DNA of 58,438 nt from Rikenellaceae bacterium. Its GTDB lineage: Bacteria; Bacteroidota; Bacteroidia; Bacteroidales; Rikenellaceae. Below, in pieces: positions 26,012 through 35,616 of the stretch (positions are counted from its first letter, which is position 1; each line of letters begins with the position of its first letter). The stretch spans positions 1 through 58,438 of the forward strand of contig JAJQEF010000034.1 of NCBI GenBank assembly GCA_021201795.1, given 5' to 3'. The notes beneath the pieces are model-generated. The model was not told the DNA's origin, searched no databases, and saw only the letters and a program-made list of their open reading frames with translations. Position numbers and translations under genes: made by a program.

Positions 26012-27034
26012 TTATAAATTCAGATTTATATATACCGGTTTATCTCGGTCACAGGTAACAATTCCGTTTTCATATTCGAGTTCCGCAACCTGAATCGAGC
26101 TTCTTCTCGAATCATATCCGTCTGTTGCCGCAGCACGTCCCGGATGCGTAAAATAAAATATATAAGCCCTGTCTCCGGCAACCACAACATCCGCATGATT
26201 ACCTATCACACCGTCGTCTTCGCCTGTTCCCGGTTCGGCAAGGATCCGCTCCGGCTGTCTCACCCAGTTTATCATATCGTCGGACGAGTAAACACTGAAA
26301 CCTTTCCAGTTATCGACAATAAGGAAATATTTATCTTTCCAGTAAAATACTTTCGGTCCTTCGCCCGGCGGGAAGTCGCCTTCGAGCTTGCCTTTATCTT
26401 CCCATGAATAGAGATCGTGGCTAACGGCATAATAAATCGACTTACCGTCTTTTTCGTTATTGTAATAAAGATACCATTTACCGTCTGGGGATTTTGTAAC
26501 GCCTGCATCTATAACTTTATCGGAAGCAAGTTTCAGTACGGACTCGTAGTTCCAGTCGATAAGATTGAAACTGGTAAGATGAACGATATCCCTCGGATGC
26601 CTCCAATTCGTAAAAGTTCCGGGAACCACCGTAAGATACATATGATAAATACCGTTATGTTCGATAATATCAGGGGCCCAGAAAGTATAATCTTCTTCGC
26701 CGTACAGAATGTTCGCATCGCCCCTGTACTTCCATGTCGCACCTCCGTCTTCGGATTCCGCAATTCCGATAGGTGTACCATGTACCCAATCAACGCCATC
26801 CGGGTCTTCCATATTCGCGCGTCTGTTAGTGTAGAACATAAACCATTTACGCTCGGCATTATTCCAGACAAGGATCGGATCCGCGGCACCGTCGTAGATT
26901 GTATCCCTGAACAACGGTTTATCCGCAAGCTGTAAAGTCTCCCCTGCTGTTTTATCCCTGTTACATCCGTTAGAGCATGCAACAAGGAAAAACATCATTA
27001 CAGGAAGGATATAATAAATTCTTAAATATCCCAT
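26012..27034 (-). CDS. GH43-like five-bladed beta-propeller lipoprotein
   Basis: The 340-residue protein has a lipobox (FFLVAC, Cys about 20). The mature part shows repeated propeller features: AADPILVWNNAERKWFMFY, FWAPDIIEHNGIYHMY, DAGVTKSPDGKWYLYY and GEGPKVFYWKDKYF. The acids in ADPI, APD and GEGP fit the base, pKa-modulator and acid positions of clan GH-F. Such enzymes remove arabinose, xylose or galactose side chains. It is 13 bases from GH105 and 19 bases from rhaM, within the operon. The exact subfamily and sugar are not clear. Confidence 0.8.
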   Translation of the reverse strand: MGYLRIYYILPVMMFFLVACSNGCNRDKTAGETLQLADKPLFRDTIYDGAADPILVWNNAERKWFMFYTNRRANMEDPDGVDWVHGTPIGIAESEDGGATWKYRGDANILYGEEDYTFWAPDIIEHNGIYHMYLTVVPGTFTNWRHPRDIVHLTSFNLIDWNYESVLKLASDKVIDAGVTKSPDGKWYLYYNNEKDGKSIYYAVSHDLYSWEDKGKLEGDFPPGEGPKVFYWKDKYFLIVDNWKGFSVYSSDDMINWVRQPERILAEPGTGEDDGVIGNHADVVVAGDRAYIFYFTHPGRAAATDGYDSRRSSIQVAELEYENGIVTCDRDKPVYINLNL

Positions 27035-27047
27035 TTAATTTATTTAA

Positions 27048-28445
27048 TTAGAATGATACTTCATTCTCATTGAAGATCGGGTTAGGGGAGATCTGCGGCT
27101 CACGATAGAACTGCACCGCACTGTCGTTCATCATCGGATTCGCATTCTGCATAAGTTTGATCATTTCCGCGCCTGCCCAGATAACGGGACCGTATCCGTG
27201 GGCAGCATATACATTCACCGGACGATAATAATAGAATGCCGGATCGAAGCCCATTCCCGTTCCTACACATGTACCGTCTACCTGTCCGTTTTCAGTGATC
27301 TGCGTTGCAACGGCGTTCCATCCGAGAGTTACAACTGGTCCGTAAGCCACCGCATCGATCCATCCGTTATTGATGGCATGAGCCATACAGTATACATAAA
27401 TAGCCGTAGCTGAAGTTTCGAGGTAGGAATCGTTACGGTCCAGAAGCTGATGCCAGAATCCTTCGCCTGACTGGCAGGCAGCAAGTCCTTTTACATGGGC
27501 ACGGAACTGAGCCATAACTTTATCCCTTCCCGGATAGTTTTCAGGCAAAACGTCAAGAACTTCGGTCATCGTTATGATAGCCCATCCGTTGGCACGCCCC
27601 CAGTGGAACGCAGGGTGATCCTCCATAGATTCTATCCATCCGTGCAGGTAAAGATTCTTTTCTTTTACAAACATCCTTTCGGAGAACTGAAGTATCTGTT
27701 TGATCGCCTCATCAAAATATTTCGTATCTCCGGTGTATCTTCCCATCTGAACGATAGCAGGAACAGACATGAACATATCATCGAGCCATACTGCATTTAT
27801 GAACGGACGAAGGCGGGCGAACGTTCCGTCAGAGAGACGGTGCTCCTTGTTCATGATAAAATCCATGCAATTCTCTATCTGCGCACGATTATCGAGTTCA
27901 TTATTAATAAGGCCGGCTTTAATCATAGCCGCACATCCCGCGCCTGCATCATCCAATGCACGAGGATTTATTACAGACCTGAGTACACCGTCCATATTTC
28001 CTGCTTCCGCAAATTTAGGCGTGACCTCCGCAAGGAACTTGAAACGGTCGTAAGTATAATTCGTATAACGCTGGTCTCCCGTAGCTTCTCCGGCAGCGAG
28101 CATAGCTGCATAGGTTACCCCCCATTCATAGCTGGTAAGACGGAAATCACCGCGGTCCACCTGTGAATTTTTGTCGATTTTGGAGTAATCGGTTATGACT
28201 TCTTTTGTATTTTTATCGATGACCCTGGTCGGAGTTTCACGTTCGAGATATACCAATATCCGGTCGAGATCCTTTTTGATCTCATCAATCGACACGATTC
28301 CGTAAGGAACCTGATAGTCAGGAACCAAAAGATGTAGCGGAGTATTAGAATCATTCATCTTCGCCTCTTCTACATTCCTTTCGCCTGTCGAACATCCGGT
28401 CGCGACAAGAGCCGCCACAGATAAAAGCGTCAAAGTTTTTTTCAT
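27048..28445 (-). CDS. GH105 unsaturated rhamnogalacturonyl hydrolase-like lipoprotein
   Basis: The 465-residue protein has a lipobox (LVATGC, Cys about 18) and an (alpha/alpha)6 barrel. The GH105 site VWLDDMFMSVP carries the expected catalytic Asp, and HWGRANGW and aromatic stretches line the cleft. GH105 enzymes hydrate the 4,5-double bond left by pectate or rhamnogalacturonan lyases, releasing unsaturated galacturonate, the substrate entry for KduI. As the first gene of the cluster it lies behind a perfect -7 box. Confidence 0.9.
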   Translation of the reverse strand: MKKTLTLLSVAALVATGCSTGERNVEEAKMNDSNTPLHLLVPDYQVPYGIVSIDEIKKDLDRILVYLERETPTRVIDKNTKEVITDYSKIDKNSQVDRGDFRLTSYEWGVTYAAMLAAGEATGDQRYTNYTYDRFKFLAEVTPKFAEAGNMDGVLRSVINPRALDDAGAGCAAMIKAGLINNELDNRAQIENCMDFIMNKEHRLSDGTFARLRPFINAVWLDDMFMSVPAIVQMGRYTGDTKYFDEAIKQILQFSERMFVKEKNLYLHGWIESMEDHPAFHWGRANGWAIITMTEVLDVLPENYPGRDKVMAQFRAHVKGLAACQSGEGFWHQLLDRNDSYLETSATAIYVYCMAHAINNGWIDAVAYGPVVTLGWNAVATQITENGQVDGTCVGTGMGFDPAFYYYRPVNVYAAHGYGPVIWAGAEMIKLMQNANPMMNDSAVQFYREPQISPNPIFNENEVSF

Positions 28446-28498
28446 CAGTTTGCTTTATTTTTAGTTAGTATTATCCGATATTACGCATAGCTTAGTCA

Positions 28499-28506
28499 CA
28501 AATTTA
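28499..28506 (-). promoter_or_regulatory. -7 promoter element of the rhamnogalacturonan operon
   Basis: The minus-strand TAAATTTG fits TAnnTTTG and lies 54 bases before the GH105 ATG. The surrounding region (28446-28576) is AT-rich with no gene and no obvious operator palindrome. Confidence 0.55.
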
Positions 28507-28576
28507 ATTAAAAAACATTTTTTATTTCATAAGGGAACATTAAAAGCCATGATTTTAAACACATTCTAATTTCGCA

Positions 28577-28609
28577 CAAAAAAACGGCGCCGTTTAAGAG
28601 CGCCGTTTT
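28577..28609 (-). terminator. Terminator after ddh
   Basis: On the minus strand a 10 bp perfect stem AAAACGGCGC/GCGCCGTTTT with a 9-base loop is followed by more T. It closes the pdxA-ddh operon. Confidence 0.9.
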
Positions 28610-28627
28610 AGAATATAAAACCGGATT

Positions 28628-29524
28628 TTAAACCAGTCTTTTGATTAGGTCTTCTTTTTCCCCATAAAGATAATCTATCAACGGAATTTCGATCATAGTG
28701 TAAGCACCGGGATTTTGAACCATAGAAGCCCTTGCCGAACCCACCATGATCTGTGCCGTAAGAGCAGGATTGTTAATGCTCATGTGAAATTCGAAGCGCT
28801 GGTTCTGTGTAGATCCGGACACACCTTTTCTGACGAGATTTACACCGTGTCCCATGTCGAGAAGATCGTCCACCAAGTCTACTTTAATAACGTGGGTTTC
28901 ATCGTGTACGAAGTAGTCATCCGCCTTGATGGCTGCTGCAACGTCTTCGAATTTATATCCTTCTTCCAATTCGATATATACCATACGTCTGTGGATGCCT
29001 GTTCCAGTCGGAATAGTCATTGACAGCGCAGCCTTAACGCCTTTTACTGCCTTGACAGCTACCGTATGCCCCATACTCATCCCGGGACCGAAGTTGGTAT
29101 AAGTCACACCTTTCGGCGCACAAACTTCAAGAAGCGCACGTACAACGGAATCGCTTCCCGGATCCCAACCTGCGGAAATTACCGATACCGCGTTATATTT
29201 TTTAGCTATAGGATCGAGACGGCTTCTTAATCCCACGATATCTCCGTGAATATCGAAACTATCGACAGTGTTGATTCCCAGTTCAAGGGATTTTGCAGCA
29301 TTTTCTTCCACACTTCTGGTAGGGGTACACAAAAGTGCGACATGCACATTTTCCAGTTTAGATATAGAATCTACAACCGTATATTTTTTTAATTCATCCG
29401 GAACATTGCTGGCTTCACGGCGCACAACTCCTGCTAATTCAAAATCCGGTGCAGCTTCAATCGCTTCAATAACGAATTTCCCGATATTGCCGTAACCCAC
29501 TACGGCTGCCCTAATTTTCTTCAT
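28628..29524 (-). CDS. ddh: meso-Diaminopimelate D-dehydrogenase
   Basis: The 298-residue NADPH-dependent enzyme makes meso-diaminopimelate from tetrahydrodipicolinate in one step, a short lysine/peptidoglycan route common in Bacteroidales. The Rossmann start RAAVVGYGNIGKFV (5-18), the DSFDIHG region, SAGWDPGSDS and FGPGMSMGHTVAVK are typical. It starts 14 bases after pdxA and ends at a strong terminator. Confidence 0.96.
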   Translation of the reverse strand: MKKIRAAVVGYGNIGKFVIEAIEAAPDFELAGVVRREASNVPDELKKYTVVDSISKLENVHVALLCTPTRSVEENAAKSLELGINTVDSFDIHGDIVGLRSRLDPIAKKYNAVSVISAGWDPGSDSVVRALLEVCAPKGVTYTNFGPGMSMGHTVAVKAVKGVKAALSMTIPTGTGIHRRMVYIELEEGYKFEDVAAAIKADDYFVHDETHVIKVDLVDDLLDMGHGVNLVRKGVSGSTQNQRFEFHMSINNPALTAQIMVGSARASMVQNPGAYTMIEIPLIDYLYGEKEDLIKRLV

Positions 29525-29538
29525 TTATTCGGTTTATT

Positions 29539-30636
29539 TTAATGTTTATCTTCTTCGGTTTCAATATCTTTCACAGAAACGTCGGCACCGCCTTCAACGG
29601 CATAATGCTTTAAAGGATTGGCGGTTATCACCTTATATATATTCCTGTTCCGCCATATGTCGACAGCGGAATATATAGCAGCCCTGAAAGACGAAGGATC
29701 AGCCATATTTTTTCCGGCGATATCATAGCCAACTCCATGTGCAGGAGAAGTGCGTACGATCGAGAGCCCAGCGGTAAAATTCACTCCTGATTCCTGGCAT
29801 AATGCCTTGAATGGAGCCAACCCCTGATCGTGGTACATCGCAAGTACTGCATCGTATTTATTGAACCCTCCGGCTCCGAAGAATCCGTCCGCTGCGAAAG
29901 GACCGAACGCAAGTATATCTTCGTCGTTCGCAGATATAATCGCAGGCGTAATTATTTCTTTTTCCTCGCTGCCAAGAAGACAATCGTCTCCAGCATGGGG
30001 ATTCAGGCTCAGAACTGCAATTTTGGGTTGGCGAATACCGAAATCTGCGACTAAAGACCTTTTCAGGGCTCGGAGTTTTTTCAGGATAAGTTCCGACGAT
30101 ATATTAGTTGCCACTTCCGATAACGGGATATGGATCGTGGCAAGGCCTACTCTCATGGTATCTCCGACCATCATCATCAACGATTCCGTATCGTGAAAAT
30201 TAGCATCGAGGAATTCCGTATGTCCTGTAAAATCGAATTCGTCGCACTGGATATTCGCCTTATTGATCGGAGCAGTAACCAATACATCGATAAGTCCGGC
30301 ACGGATATCCCTGACCGCTGCATTTAATGAAGCCGCCTCTGCCTGTCCGGCAATAATATCGGATTTACCGGGTTCGACGCGTATATTATCATCTATACAG
30401 TTTATGATATTTATCCTGCGGCTGTTAGCCTCGGATGCATTTTTAATAAGATTGAACGACAATGATTCGGCGCCGGGGATATTTTTCTTATAATAACCCA
30501 CTACTTTCGACGAGCCATAGATTATCGGCGTACAAATATCCGACATCCGTTGGTCCATAAAGGTTTTTATAATTATCTCGTAGCATATGCCGTTGATATC
30601 TCCATGGGTAATTCCTACCCTAATTTTATCATTCAT
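29539..30636 (-). CDS. pdxA: 4-hydroxythreonine-4-phosphate dehydrogenase
   Basis: The 365-residue PdxA-family protein catalyses the NAD-dependent oxidation that feeds PdxJ in pyridoxal phosphate synthesis. GITHGDINGI near the start, GHTEFLDANF, MYHDQGLAPFK and GVGYDIAGKNMADP (with metal-binding His and Asp) are present. It is slightly longer than E. coli PdxA at the C-terminus. It begins a two-gene operon with ddh and has a -7 box 48 bases upstream. Confidence 0.95.
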   Translation of the reverse strand: MNDKIRVGITHGDINGICYEIIIKTFMDQRMSDICTPIIYGSSKVVGYYKKNIPGAESLSFNLIKNASEANSRRINIINCIDDNIRVEPGKSDIIAGQAEAASLNAAVRDIRAGLIDVLVTAPINKANIQCDEFDFTGHTEFLDANFHDTESLMMMVGDTMRVGLATIHIPLSEVATNISSELILKKLRALKRSLVADFGIRQPKIAVLSLNPHAGDDCLLGSEEKEIITPAIISANDEDILAFGPFAADGFFGAGGFNKYDAVLAMYHDQGLAPFKALCQESGVNFTAGLSIVRTSPAHGVGYDIAGKNMADPSSFRAAIYSAVDIWRNRNIYKVITANPLKHYAVEGGADVSVKDIETEEDKH

Positions 30637-30684
30637 AATTTATAATAGTTGGAACCGTAATACCGGTAAAAATGATACCAGATA

Positions 30685-30692
30685 CAAATATA
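30685..30692 (-). promoter_or_regulatory. -7 promoter element of pdxA-ddh
   Basis: The minus-strand TATATTTG fits the consensus. It lies 12 bases downstream of the infC terminator hairpin, so the promoter and the terminator tail partly overlap. Confidence 0.5.
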
Positions 30693-30703
30693 ACTAAAAA
30701 TAT

Positions 30704-30735
30704 AAAAACAGGGTTCATTTGCTAAATGAACCCTG
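30704..30735 (-). terminator. Terminator after infC
   Basis: On the minus strand a perfect 12 bp stem CAGGGTTCATTT/AAATGAACCCTG with a 3-base loop is followed by T5. It ends the thrS-infC transcript. Confidence 0.93.
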
Positions 30736-30749
30736 TATAAAACGTTATA

Positions 30750-31319
30750 TTATTTTTTTGGCTTGGAAGCCAGAATAAGTATCATTCTCTTACCTTCCAA
30801 CCGCGGCATCTGTTCCACCTTTGCAAGTTCTTCGAGATCCGTAGCGAATCTCAGCAGCAAGATCTCTCCCTGGTCCTTAAAGACGATTTCCCTTCCCCTA
30901 AAAAATACGTAGGCTTTGACCTTAGCTCCTTCTTTGAGGAAATTTTCCGCATGTTTTAGTTTGAAATTATAATCATGGTCATCGGTATTAGGACCGAAAC
31001 GAATCTCCTTGACAACTACCTTAACGGCTTTTGCCTTGATTTCTTTCGCTTTCTTCTTCTGCTGATAAAGGAATTTCTGGTAATCTCCTATCCGGCAAAC
31101 CGGCGGGTCTGCTTTAGGCGATATTTCAATGAGATCGAGCCCCTTTTCATCCGCCATACGTATAGCCTCCTGAACGGATACTACTTTAGATTCTTCGACA
31201 TTATCCCCTACCAGACGCACCTGGCTGGCAGTTATTTTCTCATTAATGCGGTGTGCCGCTTCTTTCTCAACGGGCCTTCTTCCATAACCCGGTTTCGGTT
31301 TTGGTTTGAACGTGTTTAT
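30750..31319 (-). CDS. infC: Translation initiation factor IF-3, with an apparent AUA start
   Basis: IF-3 binds the 30S subunit and rejects wrong start codons and tRNAs. The conserved N-terminal block reads [16 protein letters not shown], and the IF-3 C-terminal domain is intact to [13 protein letters not shown]. The first ATG/GTG/TTG in frame is the GTG at 31220, which would cut into this block. Upstream, an in-frame TAA at 31341-31343 limits the start. Between them a perfect AAGGAGG is followed after 8 bases by ATA (31317-31319), giving 189 residues, the usual length. IF-3 genes are known to use AUU-type starts for self-control, so AUA is the best reading. It follows thrS by 55 bases; rpmI and rplT are missing behind it. 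Confidence 0.88.
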   Translation of the reverse strand: MNTFKPKPKPGYGRRPVEKEAAHRINEKITASQVRLVGDNVEESKVVSVQEAIRMADEKGLDLIEISPKADPPVCRIGDYQKFLYQQKKKAKEIKAKAVKVVVKEIRFGPNTDDHDYNFKLKHAENFLKEGAKVKAYVFFRGREIVFKDQGEILLLRFATDLEELAKVEQMPRLEGKRMILILASKPKK

Positions 31320-31326
31320 AACTTTG

Positions 31327-31333
31327 TCCTCCT
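31327..31333 (-). promoter_or_regulatory. Strong Shine-Dalgarno that decides the infC start
   Basis: The minus-strand AAGGAGG lies 8 bases before the ATA at 31319. Such a strong site is unusual in Bacteroidetes, where most genes lack one, and it marks the non-standard start. An upstream -7-like CATATTTG (31354-31361) with TTG 18 bases further (31380-31382) could give infC its own promoter. Confidence 0.7.
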
Positions 31334-31374
31334 TAATTAGTTAATACTGAATACAAATATGGAATTTTTTTTTC

Positions 31375-33306
31375 TTATTCAACTTCTTTTGCAACTTTTC
31401 CTTTCACAAAAGAGATAAATTTTTCTACTGTCATAGCTCCCTGATCGCCTTCGCCCTGAATTCTGACAGAAACTTTATCTTCAGCCTGCTCCTTTTCACC
31501 CACGATCAACAGGAACGGAATACGTTTAAGTTCGTTATCGCGGATCTTACGACCTATTTTTTCGTTTCTATCATCGACCTGAGACCTGACATCAGCTTCA
31601 TTCAATTTTTTTGCCACTTCCTCTGCGAATTCATTATATTTTTCGCTGATAGGAAGTATAATAGCCTGTTCAGGCGACAGCCATAAAGGAAGTTTACCGG
31701 CAGTATGCTCGAGAAGCACCGCGACAAAACGCTCCATTGAACCGAACGGGGCACGGTGTATCATTATCGGGCGATGAGGTTTATCATCAGCTCCGGTGTA
31801 TGAGAGATCGAAACGCTCAGGCAGGTTGTAATCAACCTGAATCGTTCCCAGCTGCCATTTACGTCCCAGAGCGTCTTTTACCATGAAGTCGAGTTTCGGT
31901 CCGTAGAACGCGGCCTCACCGTATTCCACAGTGGTGTTAAGCCCTTTCTCCTGTGTAGCTTCGATAATAGCGTTCTCCGCTTTTTCCCAGTTCTCGTCGG
32001 AGCCTATATATTTTTCAGTATTTTCAGGATCTCTCAAAGATATCTGTGCGGTAAAATTCTCGAAACTAAGGGTTTTAAAGATATGCAGCACGATATCTAT
32101 AACCTTTTTGAATTCGTCCTTAAGCTGATCCGGACGGCAGAAGATATGTGCATCGTCCTGGGTAAATCCACGCACGCGTGTAAGACCGTGAAGTTCGCCG
32201 CTTTGTTCGTAGCGGTAGACAGTTCCGAATTCGGCCAGTCTTACAGGTAGTTCCTTATAAGAACGGGGTTTGGCGCGATATATTTCACAGTGGTGCGGAC
32301 AGTTCATAGGTTTCAGCAGAAATTCTTCGTTCTCATCCGGAGTACGAATAGGCTGAAACGAATCTTTACCGTACTTCGCGTAGTGTCCGGAAGTTACATA
32401 TAGTTCTTTCGAACCGATATGCGGGGTTATAACCTGAAGGTATCCGTATTGTTTTTGTACATTGCGAAGGAAGTTTTCGAGTCTTTCCCTCAGAGCAGCA
32501 CCTTTAGGCAGCCACAGAGAAAGTCCCTGTCCAACCCTGTTAGAGAACATGAACAGCTCCAGTTCCTTGCCGATCTTGCGGTGGTCGCGTTTTTTCGCCT
32601 CTTCCACCATGACAAGATATTCGTCAAGCATGGATTTTTTAGGGAACGTGATGCCGTAGATACGGGTAAGCATCTTATTCTTCTTATTGCCCCTCCAGTA
32701 GGCTCCGGCTATCGAAGTAAGTTTGATCGCCTTGATATAACCTACGTTCGGAAGGTGCGGTCCGCGGCAGAGATCGGTAAAATTTCCGTTCGAATAGAAC
32801 GTGATAGTTCCGTCTTCGAGGTCTCCGATAAGTTCGGTTTTATACTGGTCGCCTTTATCGGTGTACGTTTTCATCGCTTCGTCCTTTGACACTTCCCTGC
32901 GAACGAGTCCGGATTTGGTGCGTGCCAATTCCGTCATTTTCGCTTCTATCTTAGGGAGATCGGTCTCGAGAATAGGCACTGGCGAATCTACGTCGTAGTA
33001 AAATCCGTTGTCGATGCTCGGACCTATACCGAACTTGATTCCCGGGTATAACTCTTCCAGAGCCTCTGCAAGCAGATGCGAAGAGGTGTGCCAGAATGTT
33101 TTCTTAGCTTCTTCGTCATCCCATTTATGAAGTTTCAGTTCTGCGTCCTCGTTTATCGGAAGATTAAGGTCGACCACATTTCCGTTCACAGTCGCAGCCA
33201 GTACCTCCTGGGCCAGACGCGGACTTATGCTTTCCGCAATCTGGTAAGCAGTAGTACCTTTAGGGTATTCTTTAATATTTCCGTCAGGAAAAGTTATCTT
33301 TATCAT
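31375..33306 (-). CDS. thrS: Threonine-tRNA ligase
   Basis: The 643-residue class II synthetase has the TGS domain (about 1-62), the editing domain with [11 protein letters not shown], and the catalytic core. Zinc and motif residues are visible: [19 protein letters not shown] and [13 protein letters not shown], followed by a C-terminal anticodon-binding domain. It charges tRNA-Thr and edits Ser-tRNA-Thr. Full length for the family. It is the first gene of thrS-infC, with a -7 box 33 bases upstream. Confidence 0.97.
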   Translation of the reverse strand: MIKITFPDGNIKEYPKGTTAYQIAESISPRLAQEVLAATVNGNVVDLNLPINEDAELKLHKWDDEEAKKTFWHTSSHLLAEALEELYPGIKFGIGPSIDNGFYYDVDSPVPILETDLPKIEAKMTELARTKSGLVRREVSKDEAMKTYTDKGDQYKTELIGDLEDGTITFYSNGNFTDLCRGPHLPNVGYIKAIKLTSIAGAYWRGNKKNKMLTRIYGITFPKKSMLDEYLVMVEEAKKRDHRKIGKELELFMFSNRVGQGLSLWLPKGAALRERLENFLRNVQKQYGYLQVITPHIGSKELYVTSGHYAKYGKDSFQPIRTPDENEEFLLKPMNCPHHCEIYRAKPRSYKELPVRLAEFGTVYRYEQSGELHGLTRVRGFTQDDAHIFCRPDQLKDEFKKVIDIVLHIFKTLSFENFTAQISLRDPENTEKYIGSDENWEKAENAIIEATQEKGLNTTVEYGEAAFYGPKLDFMVKDALGRKWQLGTIQVDYNLPERFDLSYTGADDKPHRPIMIHRAPFGSMERFVAVLLEHTAGKLPLWLSPEQAIILPISEKYNEFAEEVAKKLNEADVRSQVDDRNEKIGRKIRDNELKRIPFLLIVGEKEQAEDKVSVRIQGEGDQGAMTVEKFISFVKGKVAKEVE

Positions 33307-33339
33307 GGTTCTTCTATTATATTCTCAGATAATAACATG

Positions 33340-33347
33340 CAAAGATA
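33340..33347 (-). promoter_or_regulatory. -7 promoter element of thrS-infC
   Basis: The minus-strand TATCTTTG fits the consensus and lies 33 bases before the thrS ATG. No clear -33 TTG. Confidence 0.52.
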
Positions 33348-33397
33348 TAATTTTTTAATTTTATTCGTATATCCACCTAATTATTTGACCTTAAATT

Positions 33398-33425
33398 AAA
33401 AAAGCATCCTTCCGGATGCTTTTTT
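33398..33425 (-). terminator. Terminator after exuT
   Basis: The 12 bp stem AAAAAAGCATCC/GGATGCTTTTTT with a TTCC loop lies 9 bases past the exuT stop and closes the hexuronate operon. Confidence 0.92.
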
Positions 33426-33433
33426 ATAAAATA

Positions 33434-34876
33434 TTAAAGGTCTGTAATAGGCTTGTATTTAGGAACAAGTGATTTCATTACAATCCATCCTGTGAGATAA
33501 GCTACCGCACAGACACAGAAGATAATGAAATATCCTGCCGGTTTGCCTTCGAATCCTAAGAACGTCATACCTACTTCATCAGCGTGAACAAAAAGTTTTC
33601 CTGCCGATTTTTGCAATAACATAGATCCGATACCCCCTGCCATACCTCCGATACCTGTAATAGTAGCGATCGCATATTTAGGGAACATATCGCCGATAGT
33701 AGAGAAGATATTTGCCGACCATGACTGGTGCGCAGCACCTCCGATACCGATAAGAATAACCGGAAGCCATGGTGAAATAGTTCCCAATGGCTGAGCGAAA
33801 AGAACCACCAGCGGAAAGAACGCGAAGATAAGCATCGCCTGCATACGCGCCGCATAAGGGTTCTTGCCGGTTTTATTGATAATTATCGTCGGAAGTTTAC
33901 CTCCGTAGATCGATAACATCGTGATAAGATAAAGTGTGAAGATCAGCGCGATACCCAATCCTTCCGAAGTCTTGATCCCGAACTGCGTATTCAAATAAGA
34001 AGGCGTCCAGAAGAGGAAGAACCACCATACACCGTCGGTCATAAATTTACCGAATGCGAACGCCCATGTCTGTTTGTAGGAGAAACATTTAAGGAACGAT
34101 GCTTTTTTTCCTTCCACCAGATCTCCGTTAGAGTCTTTTTCCTGATCTTTGTCCGATTCTATGTATTCGACTTCAGCCTGATTTACAAATTTACTTTTAC
34201 GAGGCGCATCATAGAGGAATATCCAGAAGCCCATCCAAACGAAACCGAGCGCACCGATAACTATGAACGCCATCTCCCAGCCCCAGGCTTTTGCGAGCAA
34301 CGGAATAGTCAAGGGAGCGGCAAGAGCACCGATAGATGCGCCTGCGTTAAAGATAGAAGTAGCATAAGCGCGGTCCTTTTTAGGGAAGTATTCAGCTGTA
34401 ACTTTGATAGCGGCAGGGAAGTTACCTGCCTCTCCGAGAGCGAGCACGCACCGTGCTACGAGGAACGCATACATACTTATAGTGGCTATGACCACAGCAA
34501 CATCGCCAGTAGCAGCAGCAAGTTCAGCAGCAGAGCTAAGTCCTACGTAAGATTCGATAACAAGTCCACAGGCTGCATGCATTACCGCACCGGCAGACCA
34601 TACACCGATAGTCCAAAGAAACCCTTTTTTACTTCCCATCCAATCGATGAAACGCCCTGCGAATAACATACAGACTGCATAAACAAGTGAGAATACACCT
34701 GTGATCGTACCATAATGATCTTCATTCCAGTGAAACTCGGGTTTGATAAACTCGTCCCATGTCAGGGATAATACCTGACGGTCGAGGTAATTGATAGTCG
34801 TGGCAAAGAATAGCATCGCACAGATAGTCCATCTGAACGAGGTCATCCCCTTTGCCGTGTCTTTAATTGCACTCAT
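33434..34876 (-). CDS. exuT: Hexuronate transporter of the major facilitator superfamily
   Basis: The 480-residue protein has about 12 transmembrane helices and the anion:cation symporter (ACS) pattern of ExuT, with INYLDRQVLS in helix 1 and ARCVLALGEAGNFPAAIK in helix 4. It would move galacturonate or glucuronate with protons across the inner membrane. It has the extended central cytoplasmic loop seen in Bacteroidetes members. It is the last gene of kdgK-kdgA-exuT, which fits uptake of the sugar those enzymes use. Confidence 0.92.
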   Translation of the reverse strand: MSAIKDTAKGMTSFRWTICAMLFFATTINYLDRQVLSLTWDEFIKPEFHWNEDHYGTITGVFSLVYAVCMLFAGRFIDWMGSKKGFLWTIGVWSAGAVMHAACGLVIESYVGLSSAAELAAATGDVAVVIATISMYAFLVARCVLALGEAGNFPAAIKVTAEYFPKKDRAYATSIFNAGASIGALAAPLTIPLLAKAWGWEMAFIVIGALGFVWMGFWIFLYDAPRKSKFVNQAEVEYIESDKDQEKDSNGDLVEGKKASFLKCFSYKQTWAFAFGKFMTDGVWWFFLFWTPSYLNTQFGIKTSEGLGIALIFTLYLITMLSIYGGKLPTIIINKTGKNPYAARMQAMLIFAFFPLVVLFAQPLGTISPWLPVILIGIGGAAHQSWSANIFSTIGDMFPKYAIATITGIGGMAGGIGSMLLQKSAGKLFVHADEVGMTFLGFEGKPAGYFIIFCVCAVAYLTGWIVMKSLVPKYKPITDL

Positions 34877-34924
34877 TAGTAAAGTTTTAAGATTTAGTAT
34901 ATCGTTTTAAGTTAATTCAGCCAA

Positions 34925-35596
34925 TTATTTTTTATACTTCGCAATGATAGCGAACGCACCTTTGCAGAGCTCAGTGATTTTACCCCATTCCTTAGAGTTA
35001 ATAACCTCGGCAGGGAACAGATTCGAGCCCATACCAACACATGTTACGCCTGCTTTGAACCACGCAGAGAGGTTTTCTTCGGTAGGTTCTACCGCACCTG
35101 TTACCATAAGCATCGACCACGGCATAGGAGCCTTAACGTTCTTTACGAATGAAGGTCCTCCCACATTGCCTGCCGGGAATACTTTACAAAGATCGCATCC
35201 TGCCTCCTGAGCGAATCCTATTTCTGATACCGATCCGCATCCCGGAGTGTAAGGCACTAATCTACGGTTGCAGATTTTAGCGATTTCAGGGTTGAACAAT
35301 GGCCCTACGACGAAATTAGCGCCTAACTGCAAATACAACGCAGCGGTAGCCGGGTCGACGATAGATCCGATACCGATAACCATCTCCGGACACTCTTTGG
35401 CTGCCCATTTAACCAGTTCCCCGAACACTTCCTGAGCGAAGTCTCCGCGGTTAGTGAATTCGAATGCGCGAACGCCTCCTTCGTAACAAGCCTTAACAAC
35501 ATTTTTAGCTGTTTCAAGGTCCTTGTTATAGAAAACCGGAACCATGCCTGTAGAAGCCATGGTGTCCAGTACCTGTATTTTTGAAAATCTTGCCAT
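34925..35596 (-). CDS. kdgA: 2-dehydro-3-deoxy-6-phosphogluconate (KDPG) aldolase
   Basis: The 223-residue class I aldolase splits KDPG into pyruvate and glyceraldehyde-3-phosphate. The Schiff-base lysine lies in [11 protein letters not shown] and the catalytic glutamate in AFEFTNRG. The frame stays open to 35716, but the extra 40 residues overlap kdgK and are basic and unlike the family, so I start at the ATG at 35596 ([11 protein letters not shown]), 20 bases after the kdgK stop. It is the last enzyme of the hexuronate route encoded here. Confidence 0.95.
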   Translation of the reverse strand: MARFSKIQVLDTMASTGMVPVFYNKDLETAKNVVKACYEGGVRAFEFTNRGDFAQEVFGELVKWAAKECPEMVIGIGSIVDPATAALYLQLGANFVVGPLFNPEIAKICNRRLVPYTPGCGSVSEIGFAQEAGCDLCKVFPAGNVGGPSFVKNVKAPMPWSMLMVTGAVEPTEENLSAWFKAGVTCVGMGSNLFPAEVINSKEWGKITELCKGAFAIIAKYKK

Positions 35597-35616
35597 TTCT
35601 ATTTTTATTTTTGAAA

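Noticed and set aside
30637-30749. Hidden rpmI (L35) between infC and pdxA
   Set aside because: The gap is only 113 bases, holds a terminator and a promoter box, and has no basic frame of L35 length.
33434-34876. Phthalate- or glucarate-type transporter
   Set aside because: Possible within the same MFS family, but the tight linkage to kdgK and kdgA makes a hexuronate substrate much more likely.
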